Below are positions 25,126 through 34,465 of a DNA stretch of 64,000 nucleotides, piece after piece; within the stretch, counting starts at the first letter, position 1, and the number at the start of each line of letters is the position of its first letter. Origin of the DNA: Niastella populi (GTDB lineage Bacteria; Bacteroidota; Bacteroidia; Chitinophagales; Chitinophagaceae). The position numbers were made by a program, and so were the translations under genes. The notes below the pieces were generated by a model, which worked only from the letters and a program-made list of their open reading frames with translations, had not been told where the DNA came from and did no database searches. The stretch covers positions 1 to 64,000 of the forward strand of contig NZ_LWBP01000194.1 in the NCBI RefSeq assembly GCF_002078015.1. Reading direction: 5' to 3'.

Positions 25126-25514
25126 TTAAGTGTGGCTCCTTGGACGATTAAGCAAGATACAATTGGCAATAGACAGAAGGTTGCCCCGATTCTTCGGGGG
25201 CTGCAAAATTGGTTTTAACAATTGAGAACAGTGCGCATAAATCAACAACAATTCAGGGATATTTAAATGCAGCCTCGAGCCCGAAGTTTTATTGCCAGTT
25301 GTTATTGCGAACAGCTAGTGGCGGGTGGGGAATACTTGAAATTCGCGAGCCTGAATGTTATCGGCCGTCACAGAATAAAACAACCACAAACAATAAACTA
25401 CAAACCATAAACAAAATAAAAAGCCGCTTCGTGGCCAGACGAAACGGCGGATTCAGTAATGATAAATAAAACTGTTGAGGTATCATTTATTCAATCACCA
25501 AACCAAACAAAGTT
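25024..25514. other. Leader region of susC
   Basis: Beyond the inverted repeat at 25022-25125 this gap holds a one-sided AAACTACAAACCATAAAC word at 25396, a hairpin at 25423-25448 (GCCGCTTCGT with ACGAAACGGC, nine of ten pairs) and an AT-rich leader. No gene is supported; the rightward frame from 25209 starts at a TTG and resembles nothing. Confidence 0.55.
25423..25448 (+). promoter_or_regulatory. Hairpin in the susC leader
   Basis: GCCGCTTCGT and ACGAAACGGC pair at nine of ten positions around a GGCCAG loop, 66 bp before the susC start. It may be a leader structure or an attenuator; no T-run follows. Confidence 0.4.
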
Positions 25515-28500
25515 ATGCAAATAACTGCTATGATCCGCTTTCGTAGAAATACGGGCAGGTCAACACCCTGGTTAACAAGCCGGGAAAAGCACAAACTGCT
25601 TAAGGTCATGAAATTAACCACTGTCCTGTTATTCATCGCTTGCCTGCATGCTGTTGCCCATACCAACGGGCAAACAGTAACGCTGTCGGTGCGGAATGTA
25701 CCTGTGCAAAAGGTATTCAAAGCCGTATCGCGACAAACAGGCGTATCGATCGTTTACTGTGAAGACTTATTTGAGGGGCTCGATCGCGTTACCATCAACG
25801 TGAAGAACGCGCCATTAAAAGACGTGCTGCAGCAATGCCTCACCGGTGCGCCTTTTGAATACAGTGTTCAGGGTAATACCGTTGTTATCAGGAAGCGGTC
25901 TGTTATAGAACTGCCCAATATAACCAACACGCCCCCTCCCCCGCCCCCGCCAGCGCCCATCAAAGGTAAAATAGTTGACGAGAAAGGTGAACCGATAGCC
26001 GGCGCCAATATTACGGTTAAAGGAACAAAAAAAGGAACCAGTTCCGATCCCGAAGGCATGTTTACCATAGATGCCGACAGAGGCGATGTACTGATCATTT
26101 CGAATATCGGTTATGCCAGCCGTGAAATAACCGTTGGCAGCGATAAAAGCCTTACCATAACGCTTATCACCAGTTCACAGCAACTGGGCGAGCTGGTGGT
26201 TACCGCCCTTGGTATCCAGCGCCGCCAGAAAAGCCTTACCTATAGCACAACGAAGATCAACAATGCCGAACTTACTACGGTAAAGAACATGAACCCCATC
26301 GGCAGCCTGAACGGAAAAGTTGCAGGTTTGCAGATCAACCCCAGTGCATCAGGGGTGGGCGGTTCGGTTCGTGTTATCCTGCGCGGACAAAAATCAACCC
26401 GGGAAAACCAACCGTTATACGTGATCGACGGGGTACCGCTTACCAACTTCTCAACCGCTCAACCCGTTAACCTGTGGGGCGAAGCAGGTGGTATCAATAC
26501 ACCCGGCCGTGATGCGGGCGATGTGCTTAGTACACTGAACCCCGAAGATATCGAAAGCATTACCGTGCTGAAAGGCGCCTCCGCCGCCGCCCTCTATGGC
26601 AGCCAGGCCGGAAATGGCGTAATTGTCGTTACCACCAAAAAAGGCCGCATGGGAACGGCAAAGGTCGATCTCTCCAGTTCGTTTACAGTTGAACGCCCCA
26701 TGTACTATCCCGAACTGCAATATGGTTTTAACCAAACCAATAAAGACAATATCTATAGCTGGGGCCCCGCCGGTTCCAACCCCGACCATGTAAAACCCTT
26801 TTTCAAAACCGGTAAAACCTTTATCAATACCATAGCTTTCACCGCAGGTAATGAAAAGGCACAAACTTATTTTTCTTATTCAAACACGAACAACAACGGC
26901 ATTTTGCCAACCAGCGAGTTCAAACAACATACGTTCAACTTCCGCCAAACTTCCAAATTCTTTAACGATAAGCTGAACGTTGACGCCAATATTATCTTCA
27001 GCACCCAAAAAACGCATAACCGGGCCACATCGGGTTTATATTACAACGCGCTTACCGGTTTGTATCTCTTCCCGAGAGGTTTGAACTTCGACGAGTATAA
27101 GAACTTCGAATACTTCTCGCCTACCCGTAACGTGAACGTACAGAACTGGTGGAATATCAACCACGACAAAGGACTCGGCGGACAGGACAATCAGCAAAAT
27201 CCCTACTGGGTATTGAACCGTGATGTGAACCTTGGCAAAAAAGACAATCTCTTTGCTTCGTTAACATTGAAGTACCCCATCACCAAATGGCTGAACATCC
27301 AGGCCCGGGGAAGCCTTAACCGCAATTACGACAATTACGAATTGCACGCATACGCTTCTACCCAGATCACACTGGCCGACTTTAACGGCCGCTTTACATA
27401 TGACCGCCTCACCCGTACCCTGCTGTATGGCGATGTAATTCTTAGCGGTAATGTTCCAATTACCGATAAGATCGGTTTCAACTTCAACGCCGGTACCAGC
27501 ATCAACGATCAAAAGCAGGAGCGCGACTACATCGATTCAAAAGGCGGTGACCTCGCCTATGCCAATATATTTACATTGGGCAACCTGCGCCTCAGCCCGG
27601 CACTGATCGTTTCACCAACCGGTATGCGCCGCCAGGTGCAATCGATCTTTGCCACCGGTACGTTCGATTTTGACGAGAAGATCTTCATCGACCTTACCGC
27701 GCGCAACGACTGGTCATCTACACTGGCCTATACCCCCAAAGAAAAAAGCGGGTATCCTTATTTCTCCGCCGGTATCAATACCATCGTAAGCGACCTGGTG
27801 CAACTGCCGCAATTCATCAACTACAGCAAAGTACGTTTCTCCTTTGCAAAAGTGGGTAACGACGTAGAACCATTCTCAACCAACCCAACCAACGTTATCA
27901 GATCGGGCAATGTGGTAACCGTTCAGGAAAGTCCCTACCTGGGCGCTACCCTGAAACCGGAAGATGCCCGCTCGTTTGAGATAGGAACCGAATGGAAATT
28001 CCTCAACAACCGCCTTACATTCGATTTCACCTGGTATAAAACCAATACCCGTAACCAGTATTTCGACTTCGCGGCGCCAAGAGGCAGCGGCTTCTCGCGC
28101 TTCTTCGTAAATGCAGGTAACATCGAGAACAAAGGGATAGAAATGGTACTGGGTTATGATATACTCCGCAACGGCAATATAAAATGGAACAGCAGTGTAA
28201 ACTTCACCCGCAACCGCAACAGGATCATCGAGCTGTTACCCGAACTGGGCGGCATGTATGAACTTACTACTGCAGGCGTGAACAGCTATTCGCTCCGCAT
28301 TCGCGAAGGCGGTTCCTATGGTGATATATACGGACAAACTTTCCTTCGTGCAGCAGATGGTTCAATCGTAGTTGATGATAAAGGAAAACCACAAACCGGC
28401 GGCTGGGGTTTCGTTGGCAACCCTAACCCCGATTTCCTCATGGGCTGGAACAATACAGTAGAATATAAAGACTTTGTAATTACGGCGCTTATCGACGGCC

Positions 28501-28943
28501 GCTTTGGTGGTAAGGTAATGAGCATTACCCAGGCGGTTCTGGATGAATACGGCGTATCGAAAGTAACAGCGGATGCCCGCAATAACGGCGGCGTGCACAT
28601 GCCTGCCACTATGCTGAATGGTGGTAAATGGAGCGGCGCCTTACCCGCTGAAACTTTTTATACAACCGTAGGTGGTCGTGCAGGTATTTCAGAATATTAC
28701 ATGTACGATGCCACCAACATCAGGTTGCGTGAACTATCAGTCGGTTATAAACTGCCCTCAAAGTCAACAATTATAAAGGATATGCGCCTTTCACTGGTAG
28801 CACGCAACCTTTTCTTTATTAAAAAAGAAGCGCCATATGATCCTGAACTGAGCATGAGCACCGGCAACGGCTTACAGGGAATAGATGTATTCTCTCTGCC
28901 TGCAACGCGTAGCATGGGATTAAGCTTCAGGTGTTCATTTTAG
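25515..28943 (+). CDS. SusC/RagA-type TonB-linked outer-membrane receptor with STN domain
   Basis: The 1142-residue protein has a positively charged leader of about 33 residues and then a signal peptide (VMKLTTVLLFIACLHAVAH), an STN domain at about residues 60-115 (FKAVSRQTGVSIVYCEDLFE), a proline run PPPPPPP at about residue 140, a carboxypeptidase-regulatory-like domain (IKGKIVDEKGEPIAGANITV), a SusC plug (GLQINPSASGVGGSVRVILR, PLYVIDGVPL, VLKGASAAALYGSQAGNGVI) and the barrel ending SMGLSFRCSF. It imports an oligosaccharide or peptide ligand with the SusD partner encoded 184 bp downstream, and the STN domain lets it signal to the FecR at 23797. I keep the long start because such leaders are usual in SusC proteins of this family; a start at 25608 (MKLTTV) is the alternative. 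Confidence 0.92.
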   Translation: MQITAMIRFRRNTGRSTPWLTSREKHKLLKVMKLTTVLLFIACLHAVAHTNGQTVTLSVRNVPVQKVFKAVSRQTGVSIVYCEDLFEGLDRVTINVKNAPLKDVLQQCLTGAPFEYSVQGNTVVIRKRSVIELPNITNTPPPPPPPAPIKGKIVDEKGEPIAGANITVKGTKKGTSSDPEGMFTIDADRGDVLIISNIGYASREITVGSDKSLTITLITSSQQLGELVVTALGIQRRQKSLTYSTTKINNAELTTVKNMNPIGSLNGKVAGLQINPSASGVGGSVRVILRGQKSTRENQPLYVIDGVPLTNFSTAQPVNLWGEAGGINTPGRDAGDVLSTLNPEDIESITVLKGASAAALYGSQAGNGVIVVTTKKGRMGTAKVDLSSSFTVERPMYYPELQYGFNQTNKDNIYSWGPAGSNPDHVKPFFKTGKTFINTIAFTAGNEKAQTYFSYSNTNNNGILPTSEFKQHTFNFRQTSKFFNDKLNVDANIIFSTQKTHNRATSGLYYNALTGLYLFPRGLNFDEYKNFEYFSPTRNVNVQNWWNINHDKGLGGQDNQQNPYWVLNRDVNLGKKDNLFASLTLKYPITKWLNIQARGSLNRNYDNYELHAYASTQITLADFNGRFTYDRLTRTLLYGDVILSGNVPITDKIGFNFNAGTSINDQKQERDYIDSKGGDLAYANIFTLGNLRLSPALIVSPTGMRRQVQSIFATGTFDFDEKIFIDLTARNDWSSTLAYTPKEKSGYPYFSAGINTIVSDLVQLPQFINYSKVRFSFAKVGNDVEPFSTNPTNVIRSGNVVTVQESPYLGATLKPEDARSFEIGTEWKFLNNRLTFDFTWYKTNTRNQYFDFAAPRGSGFSRFFVNAGNIENKGIEMVLGYDILRNGNIKWNSSVNFTRNRNRIIELLPELGGMYELTTAGVNSYSLRIREGGSYGDIYGQTFLRAADGSIVVDDKGKPQTGGWGFVGNPNPDFLMGWNNTVEYKDFVITALIDGRFGGKVMSITQAVLDEYGVSKVTADARNNGGVHMPATMLNGGKWSGALPAETFYTTVGGRAGISEYYMYDATNIRLRELSVGYKLPSKSTIIKDMRLSLVARNLFFIKKEAPYDPELSMSTGNGLQGIDVFSLPATRSMGLSFRCSF

Positions 28944-28964
28944 CTATTAAATATAAAGTAACAG

Positions 28965-29112
28965 TTTATGGTTTATTGTTGGTGGTTTATTTATTCGGTC
29001 ATTCATTATTATTCTCAAGCTCGCGAAAGCTGAACAATGGTAATCTCGAATTAGCAGCGAAGCTGCAAGTCGCGGCAGCAACCACAAACAACAAACCACA
29101 AACAACAAACTA
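28965..29112. repeat. Inverted word repeat between susC and susD
   Basis: GTTTATGGTTTATTGTTGG at 28965 faces CAACAAACCACAAACAACAA near 29087-29108, inverse complementary in degenerate form. It fills the whole gap between the two genes of the importer pair. Confidence 0.65.
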
Positions 29113-29127
29113 ACTAATAATACCACA

Positions 29128-30738
29128 ATGAACAAACAATATAATTATCTGCTTACTATAGCGACCGTCGCATTACTGGCGACCGGTTGCACAAAGGACT
29201 TCAAGGATTACAACAAGAATCCGTATGGCGCAAGCAATGACGACCTGCTGCCCGATTACGGCCTGGTTGTTGGACAATTAAAAGAAGCGCAACGTTCTAT
29301 TTATGTATACCAGCCGGCATGGGTTACCCAACTGCAGCAGAACCTGATGGGTGATGTGTATAGCGGTTATATGATGCCGCCTACCCCATTCCGTGGCAAC
29401 AGCAACAACATGAATTACGATTTGGTCGACGGCTGGAACCTGTACGTCATGAGCGCCGCCTATTCCAGTCCCGAAGCCAGCGTTATGGCGCCGTTATCGA
29501 GCGTGGAGAACATCACCAAAACCTCAGCGCCCGATCTGTATGCCATGGGCAAAATACTGAAAGTAGAAGCCATGCACCGCGTGAGCGATATCTTCGGTCC
29601 CATCATGTATTCGAAATATAAAGTAAGGGCCGAAGACGGCGGTTATGACTACGATTCGCAGCAGGAAGCATACAATAATTTCTTTAAAGACCTGAACGAA
29701 GCAATTACCATTCTTACACCGCTTCGTGCAGAAAAATCAACGCCTACATTTACCAATGCCGACATGGTTTACGGCGGCAGTTATGCGAAATGGTTACAAT
29801 TCGCCAACTCATTGCGTTTGCGCCTCGCTTTACGTATTGTGAAAGCCGATGCGGCCAAAGCAAAAAATGAAGGGGAAGCCGCCCTCGCAAATGTGGGCGG
29901 ACTGTTAAAAGAAGCCGCCGACAATTTCAGCATCAACATCGGCGCCACCGAACACCCGTTGAACACTATCAGCGGCGCATGGTACGATATTCGCATGGGC
30001 GCACCCATTGAATCGATCATGAATGGTTATAAAGACCCGCGCCTTCCAAAATACTTTTTACCTGCAAAAGAAGCAGTTGTTGCCGGCCAGTACAAGGGCA
30101 TTCGCAACGGGATCGATATCGACGCAAAAAGCAGGTACCAGGACTATTCAGCCCTGGCTGAACTACCCAGCCTGCTGCAGCTGATGCCGGCCGCCGAAGC
30201 CTGGTTCCTGAAAGCAGAAGCAGCCCTGCGTGGCTGGACAGGCGCCGGTAACATCCGCGAAAATTATGAAGACGGTATCAAAACTTCATTCGCCCAATAT
30301 GGCTTACATCCTGACAGCGCGCTCAAATACCTGAATGATGCGGTCAGCAAACCGCTGCCCTATACCGATCCAAAAGCGGTTACACCCGGACAAAACGATA
30401 TACCCAACGGCTCGCAATGGCTCAGCACCATTACCATTCAATGGGAAGATGCCGACACATTCGAGAAAAAACTCGAAAGGATCATTACCCAGAAATGGAT
30501 CAGCACGTTTCCTGACGGACAGGAAGCATGGAGCGAGTTTCGCAGAACAGGTTATCCGAAACTGTTCCCTGTTGTGATCAACAACAGCGCCGGCAAAATT
30601 TCTACCAATACGTTTATCCGTCGCATTAACCTGCCCCCCGATGAATACCTCACCAATCCGAAAGGCGCCCAGCGCGCAGCAGCTACGTTGGGTGGGCCGG
30701 ATAACGGGGGAACCAGGTTGTGGTGGGACAGGCCGTGA
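29128..30738 (+). CDS. SusD/RagB-family nutrient-binding lipoprotein
   Basis: The 536-residue protein begins MNKQYNYLLTIATVALLATG followed by Cys, a lipoprotein signal peptide; CTKDFKDYNKNPYGAS is the typical start of the SusD-like_2 group. The helical TPR-like core is visible (SAPDLYAMGKILKVEAMHRV, DMVYGGSYAKWLQFANSLRL, AAEAWFLKAEAALRGWTG), and the C-terminal part has WISTFPDGQEAWSEFRRTGY, the family signature near the end. It would sit on the cell surface as lid of the SusC channel and bind the ligand. Length is normal. No glycan-degrading enzyme is adjacent, so the ligand cannot be inferred. Confidence 0.93.
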   Translation: MNKQYNYLLTIATVALLATGCTKDFKDYNKNPYGASNDDLLPDYGLVVGQLKEAQRSIYVYQPAWVTQLQQNLMGDVYSGYMMPPTPFRGNSNNMNYDLVDGWNLYVMSAAYSSPEASVMAPLSSVENITKTSAPDLYAMGKILKVEAMHRVSDIFGPIMYSKYKVRAEDGGYDYDSQQEAYNNFFKDLNEAITILTPLRAEKSTPTFTNADMVYGGSYAKWLQFANSLRLRLALRIVKADAAKAKNEGEAALANVGGLLKEAADNFSINIGATEHPLNTISGAWYDIRMGAPIESIMNGYKDPRLPKYFLPAKEAVVAGQYKGIRNGIDIDAKSRYQDYSALAELPSLLQLMPAAEAWFLKAEAALRGWTGAGNIRENYEDGIKTSFAQYGLHPDSALKYLNDAVSKPLPYTDPKAVTPGQNDIPNGSQWLSTITIQWEDADTFEKKLERIITQKWISTFPDGQEAWSEFRRTGYPKLFPVVINNSAGKISTNTFIRRINLPPDEYLTNPKGAQRAAATLGGPDNGGTRLWWDRP

Positions 30739-30742
30739 ATTA

Positions 30743-30788
30743 GTTGACTTGCTGACGAGTTAACTAGTTAACTCGTCAACAAGTTAAC
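30743..30788. repeat. Palindrome behind susD
   Basis: GACGAGTTAACT and AGTTAACTCGTC (30754-30777) form a perfect 24-base palindrome, extended on both sides by GTTGACTTGCT and AACAAGTTAAC at 9 of 11 positions. It begins five bases after the susD stop. The same words recur at 61910-61955. Confidence 0.75.
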
Positions 30789-30880
30789 CTGCATAAAGAG
30801 TCTATGATCAAAGGAGGTTAAGAAAGCAGCACCCCGGCAAAGGAGAAAATTGCAACCTATCCGGCGCCGGGGCAATGCGG

Positions 30881-31078
30881 GCAAAAAGAGCTTAAAGGGG
30901 AGTTCTCTTTTGCTCAGTTGTGAATTTCGATTTTATGCTTCTGTGAAAGCCGGGTGCAAACGAATAAAAGGGTTTGAAGAAGGTCTCTCTTATTCGACGT
31001 CCCGGCTTCGCAGAGGCTAAGAGATCTAAGGAGTAAAAGAGTTTGAAGAAGGTCTCTTTTACTCCTTTCTCTTTTTAT
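30881..31078 (+). ncRNA. Structured RNA element with three hairpins and repeated loop
   Basis: Hairpin A pairs 30881-30890 with 30905-30913. Hairpin B has an outer stem (30937-30954 with 31001-31017, about 17 pairs with two G-T pairs and one bulge), an internal loop, an inner stem (CGAATAAAAGGG with CTCTCTTATTCG) and the loop TTTGAAGAAGGT. Hairpin C (31028-31067) has a perfect 14-bp stem and exactly the same 12-base loop, then TCTCTTTTTAT, a terminator tail. The stems of B and C differ in sequence while the loop is identical, so structure and loop appear to be what is kept. Rightward orientation is inferred from the T-tail. It may be a leader, a processed 3' UTR of susCD or a small RNA. Confidence 0.55.
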
Positions 31079-31226
31079 ACTAAACGCTTAGCCAGGCTCC
31101 GAAATGCGTTTTCCAGAATAATTTCGAAAAGCCGAAATGCGGAGGGCAGCGTTCTGCGCTAAGCATTCAGCGGCCGTGCTTTTCATATATAAATTATCTG
31201 ATATCACTTATCTTTTCTTTGCAGTT

Positions 31227-31260
31227 TTCTGCCCCTGCACTTCCGGGAAGGTTAATTTTG
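31227..31260 (+). promoter_or_regulatory. Promoter candidate of ECF sigma gene
   Basis: TAATTTTG at 31253-31260 matches the -7 consensus; TTCTG at 31227-31231 lies 21 bp upstream as an imperfect -33 element. The predicted start of transcription leaves about 15 bases before the GTG start. Confidence 0.45.
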
Positions 31261-31281
31261 TCTTAACTTTCAGGTAAGAAC

Positions 31282-31875
31282 GTGCAAAATTATCCTATAC
31301 ATACCGACGATCAATTGCTGAAACGGCTCTATCAGAACGATGAAGGGGCGTTCGCCGAAATTTATAACCGGTATTGGAAACCGCTCTACACTTCTGCTCA
31401 CAATATACTACAGGTAAGGGAAGCCGCACAGGATGCCGTGCAGGAAGTTTTTATATCCCTGTGGAAACGCCGCCAGGATCTTCAGGTTGATGTATTGCAA
31501 TCGTATCTGCATCAGGCAGTTCGCTTTCAGGTATTTAAAGCCGTCAGGGCCGGGAAAACCGACCAGGATTTTTTCAACAGGCTCTCCCTGATCTCAAAAG
31601 ACATCCTTATAGAAGACCCCGTATTGTTCAAGGAACTCGAAAGCATTTACCAGCAGCTCATTCAATCGTTACCTCCCGATGAACAGGAGATCTTCCTGCT
31701 CCATCGCGATGGCGGGCTCACCTATAAACAGATCGCCGAACAAAAAAATATCTCGGTAAAAACAGTGGAGAAGAAAATGAGCCGCGCGCTGAAGGAAATA
31801 CGTTATGGAATGGATGATGCCATGCTGGTGGTATTGGTGACTTCGGCTACAATGATGCTTCCACATAATTTCTGA
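31282..31875 (+). CDS. ECF-type RNA polymerase sigma factor
   Basis: The 197-residue protein has sigma region 2 (EGAFAEIYNRYWKPLYTSAH, AAQDAVQEVFISLWKRRQDL) and region 4 (SLPPDEQEIFLLHRDGGLTY, helix-turn-helix KQIAEQKNISVKTVEKKMSR). It belongs to the Bacteroidota FecI-like group. The start codon is GTG at 31282; no ATG fits. It lies downstream of fecR, susC and susD, all rightward, an inverted order compared with the usual sigma-first arrangement and with the locus at 12.8-21.5 kb. It is the natural target of the FecR at 23797. Confidence 0.9.
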   Translation: MQNYPIHTDDQLLKRLYQNDEGAFAEIYNRYWKPLYTSAHNILQVREAAQDAVQEVFISLWKRRQDLQVDVLQSYLHQAVRFQVFKAVRAGKTDQDFFNRLSLISKDILIEDPVLFKELESIYQQLIQSLPPDEQEIFLLHRDGGLTYKQIAEQKNISVKTVEKKMSRALKEIRYGMDDAMLVVLVTSATMMLPHNF

Positions 31876-31928
31876 TTTAGAGATTTTAGATTTAGAGATT
31901 ACAATCGCGAAATTTCTATTTTTGCCCA

Positions 31929-32579
31929 ATGAACAAACAACAAATCATTGAAGCAACTATAAAACACGTACAGGACACACTTAAAGACGCCGAAGGCGGG
32001 CACGACTGGTGGCATATTCATCGTGTATGGAAAACAGCGCAACTGATCGCCGCCGCAGAACATGCCGATGAACTGGTGGTTTCGCTGGGCGCCCTGCTGC
32101 ACGACATTGCCGATTCAAAGTTCCATAATGGCGATGAAACGATCGGCCCGCGTATGGCCCGCGAATGGCTGGTATCACTGGGCGTGGAAGAAAGCGTAAT
32201 AGCCCATGTTGAAAATATAATCACCCACATCTCTTTCAAAGGCGGCAATCACCAGCAGGCTTTTAAATCGAAAGAACTCGATATTGTGCAGGATGCCGAC
32301 CGCCTCGACGCACTTGGCGCCATTGGTATTGCCCGCGCATTTAATTACGGTGGATTTAAGAACCGGCCCCTGTATGATCCGGCCGTTCCACCCAATCTCG
32401 CCATGAACAAGGAACAATACAAGAATAACCAGGCGCCTACCATCAATCATTTTTATGAGAAGTTGCTGTTGTTAAAAGACAGGATGAATACGGAGACGGG
32501 GAAAAATTTAGCTATCCAACGGCATGAATTTATGGAAGGTTATCTTAAACAGTTTTATTATGAGTGGAACGCAGAGTAA
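31929..32579 (+). CDS. HD-domain phosphohydrolase (YedJ-like)
   Basis: The 216-residue protein has the HD metal-binding pattern: HDWWHIHRVWKTA supplies the first His, LGALLHDIAD the HD pair near residue 58, and IVQDADRLDALGAIGIARAF the distal Asp. This arrangement is typical of the small YedJ/YpgQ group of nucleotide phosphohydrolases. It is cytoplasmic and stands 53 bp behind the sigma gene, separated by a GATTTAGAGATTTTAGATTT word repeat, so cotranscription is possible but not required. The substrate is unknown. Confidence 0.87.
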   Translation: MNKQQIIEATIKHVQDTLKDAEGGHDWWHIHRVWKTAQLIAAAEHADELVVSLGALLHDIADSKFHNGDETIGPRMAREWLVSLGVEESVIAHVENIITHISFKGGNHQQAFKSKELDIVQDADRLDALGAIGIARAFNYGGFKNRPLYDPAVPPNLAMNKEQYKNNQAPTINHFYEKLLLLKDRMNTETGKNLAIQRHEFMEGYLKQFYYEWNAE

Positions 32580-32583
32580 TATT

Positions 32584-32689
32584 GAATATTGAACCGAAGA
32601 ATGTTGAATGTCGAAGTAAATACAGTCCCGATCTTAAAATTTGTATTTCACTTCTACATTCAACATTGAGCATTCGACATTCAATATTC
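32584..32689. repeat. Inverted word repeat between convergent genes
   Basis: Left arm 32584-32624 (GAATATTGAACCGAAGAATG ...) and right arm 32642-32689 (ending CGACATTCAATATTC) are inverse complements in degenerate form over about 40 bases. It could serve as a bidirectional terminator for the HD gene and surE. Confidence 0.7.
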
Positions 32690-32690
32690 T

Positions 32691-33434
32691 TTACGAAACC
32701 GGCTGTTTGATCAGCACTTCCTTCAATCGCCTCTCATCTGTAAGATCGAGCCGAAGCGGTGTAATGCTCACATAATCATTTTCAACGGCATAGCGGTCTG
32801 TGCCTTCTTCAGCAGGTTCCAGCGGCGTTACCGTAAACCAGTAATGTTTGCGGCCCATCGGGTCAACACCGGGAACTATTTTGCCATCGTATAAGCGAAC
32901 CGACTGGCGGGTCCACTGGATGCCCTTCGGTTGTTGAGGGAAGTTTACGTTGTATAAAGCCAGATCGGGATTCTCAAATAATATCGCCAGCGTTTTTTCA
33001 ACATACGGCGCCAGGGCTTCGAAATCGGGCTCTGTTTTACCTACCGGCGTACTTAATGCAATACCCCTCATGCCTAACAGCACCGCCTGTTTGGCGGCCG
33101 CCAGCGTACCGGAATGCCACATGCCATTGCCAAGGTTAGGCCCCATATTTATGCCGGATAAAACAATATCGGTATGCGCGTATAAATGACTGCCCAATGC
33201 CACACAATCGGCCGGCGTTCCGTTCACCCGCCAGGCTTCTATTCCATCTCCTTCAAATGCTATGGGCGATTTCTTCAGCGACAATGGACGGGAATGCGTT
33301 ACGGCATGCCCCATAGAACTTTGTTCAACATCGGGCGCAATTACAGTAACCTTTCCAAAACGAGAAGCTATTCTGGCAAGCGCGGCAATACCCGGACTAT
33401 AAATTCCGTCGTCGTTCGTGATCAAAATGGTCAT
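32691..33434 (-). CDS. surE: 5'/3'-nucleotidase SurE
   Basis: The 247-residue protein begins MTILITNDDGIYSPGIAAL; the DD pair and the later SGINMGPNLG and NGTPADCVALG are the metal- and phosphate-binding segments of the SurE family. It dephosphorylates nucleoside monophosphates in the cytoplasm and is linked to stationary-phase survival. Length and order of motifs are normal. It is a single leftward gene between convergent and divergent neighbours. Confidence 0.95.
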   Translation of the reverse strand: MTILITNDDGIYSPGIAALARIASRFGKVTVIAPDVEQSSMGHAVTHSRPLSLKKSPIAFEGDGIEAWRVNGTPADCVALGSHLYAHTDIVLSGINMGPNLGNGMWHSGTLAAAKQAVLLGMRGIALSTPVGKTEPDFEALAPYVEKTLAILFENPDLALYNVNFPQQPKGIQWTRQSVRLYDGKIVPGVDPMGRKHYWFTVTPLEPAEEGTDRYAVENDYVSITPLRLDLTDERRLKEVLIKQPVS

Positions 33435-33529
33435 AGGTTATCAGTATTGGTTCATTATAAAACAAGGGATTATCATGCCAGCCTGCGTGGTATAATTTTA
33501 TATTCCATGTTCAGGAATACATACAATGA

Positions 33530-34426
33530 ATGAAAACGATCAACCTTATACATAACCCCGGCGCGGGGGATGAAGCGCACTCTAAATCAACGTTATTAAG
33601 ACTTATTGAAGCGGCCGGGTACGAATGTAGATATTGTTCTACAGACAGTGAGTCATGGAAGAATATAGACCCAAAAGCCGATTTTATCGTAATTGCCGGC
33701 GGGGATGGCACCATAAAGGAAACGATAACCGAACTTTTAAAATCAGGGAACGCAGCGAAAAGGCTGCCCATTGCCCTACTTCCCTGCGGTACCGCCAACA
33801 ATATTGCAACCTCCTTAGATATAAAAGGAGAAATGATCGATATCATTCGCAAGTGGAGCAATCCCGAAACTACAGCCATAGATGTGGGTGAGGTCTTTTT
33901 TTTTGAAGAGAAACCCCATTTTTTTATTGAAAGTTTCGGTTATGGATTATTCCCCTACCTGATGAAGGAAATGAAAAAAACGGGCAAAAACAAGATCGAA
34001 GATAAAGAGGAGAAAATAAAAGCGGCCCAGCAACTGATGCACGACATATCGCATTCGTACAAACCGCATTACTGTGAACTGTTCATCGATGGGGAAGACC
34101 ATAGCGGCGAATTCCTTATGGCTGAGATCATGAATACCCGCTTTATTGGTCCCAACCTTTTTCTTTCGCCACACGGCCATCCCGGCGACGGCACTTTCGA
34201 AGTGGTGCTGATACCGGGCGAAGACCAGAAAAAATTTGCAGCCTATGTCGATAGCAAGATCAACAATTCGGAAGTAGCTTATTCGTTTGTTACCATCAAG
34301 GCCGAAGACGTTAAAATAAAATGGAAAGGCACCCACGTGCATGTAGATGATCAACAGGTAACCCTAAAAGAAAATGCACCTGTTCATGTACAGGTGCAAA
34401 AGAATGCATTGACGTTCTTGATCTAG
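33530..34426 (+). CDS. Diacylglycerol kinase family lipid kinase
   Basis: The 298-residue protein has the DAGK catalytic core: NLIHNPGAG at the start, DFIVIAGGDGTIKETITELL with the GGDGT ATP-binding motif near residue 62, and PIALLPCGTANNIATSLDI. The C-terminal lobe has DGTFEVVLIPGEDQ and the end IKWKGTHVHVDDQQVTLKE, as in YegS-like kinases. Members phosphorylate diacylglycerol, sphingoid bases or undecaprenol-like lipids; the lipid cannot be told. It is a single gene with a strong hairpin 3 bp after the stop. Confidence 0.87.
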   Translation: MKTINLIHNPGAGDEAHSKSTLLRLIEAAGYECRYCSTDSESWKNIDPKADFIVIAGGDGTIKETITELLKSGNAAKRLPIALLPCGTANNIATSLDIKGEMIDIIRKWSNPETTAIDVGEVFFFEEKPHFFIESFGYGLFPYLMKEMKKTGKNKIEDKEEKIKAAQQLMHDISHSYKPHYCELFIDGEDHSGEFLMAEIMNTRFIGPNLFLSPHGHPGDGTFEVVLIPGEDQKKFAAYVDSKINNSEVAYSFVTIKAEDVKIKWKGTHVHVDDQQVTLKENAPVHVQVQKNALTFLI

Positions 34427-34428
34427 GC

Positions 34429-34461
34429 AAGTGTGTCACGTTTTGGAAACGTGGCACACTT
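34429..34461 (+). terminator. Hairpin directly behind the lipid kinase gene
   Basis: AAGTGTGTCACGTTT and AAACGTGGCACACTT pair over 15 positions (one G-T) with a TGG loop, starting 3 bp after the stop. A weak TAAATTT tail follows. It shares the core GTGGCACACTT with the palindromes at 35152 and 60208. Confidence 0.65.
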
Positions 34462-34465
34462 AAAT

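Larger units (their letters stand above)
30739..31281. other. 543-bp non-coding gap between susD and ECF sigma gene
   Basis: It contains the palindrome at 30743, the multi-hairpin element at 30881-31078, a word-repeat stretch at 31081-31180 (AACGCTTAGC ... GCGCTAAGCATT) and the promoter candidate of the sigma gene. No reading frame is credible. Confidence 0.7.

Noticed and set aside
25209-25469. Rightward frame of 86 codons before susC
   Set aside because: It starts at TTG and runs through word repeats and a hairpin; no family resemblance.
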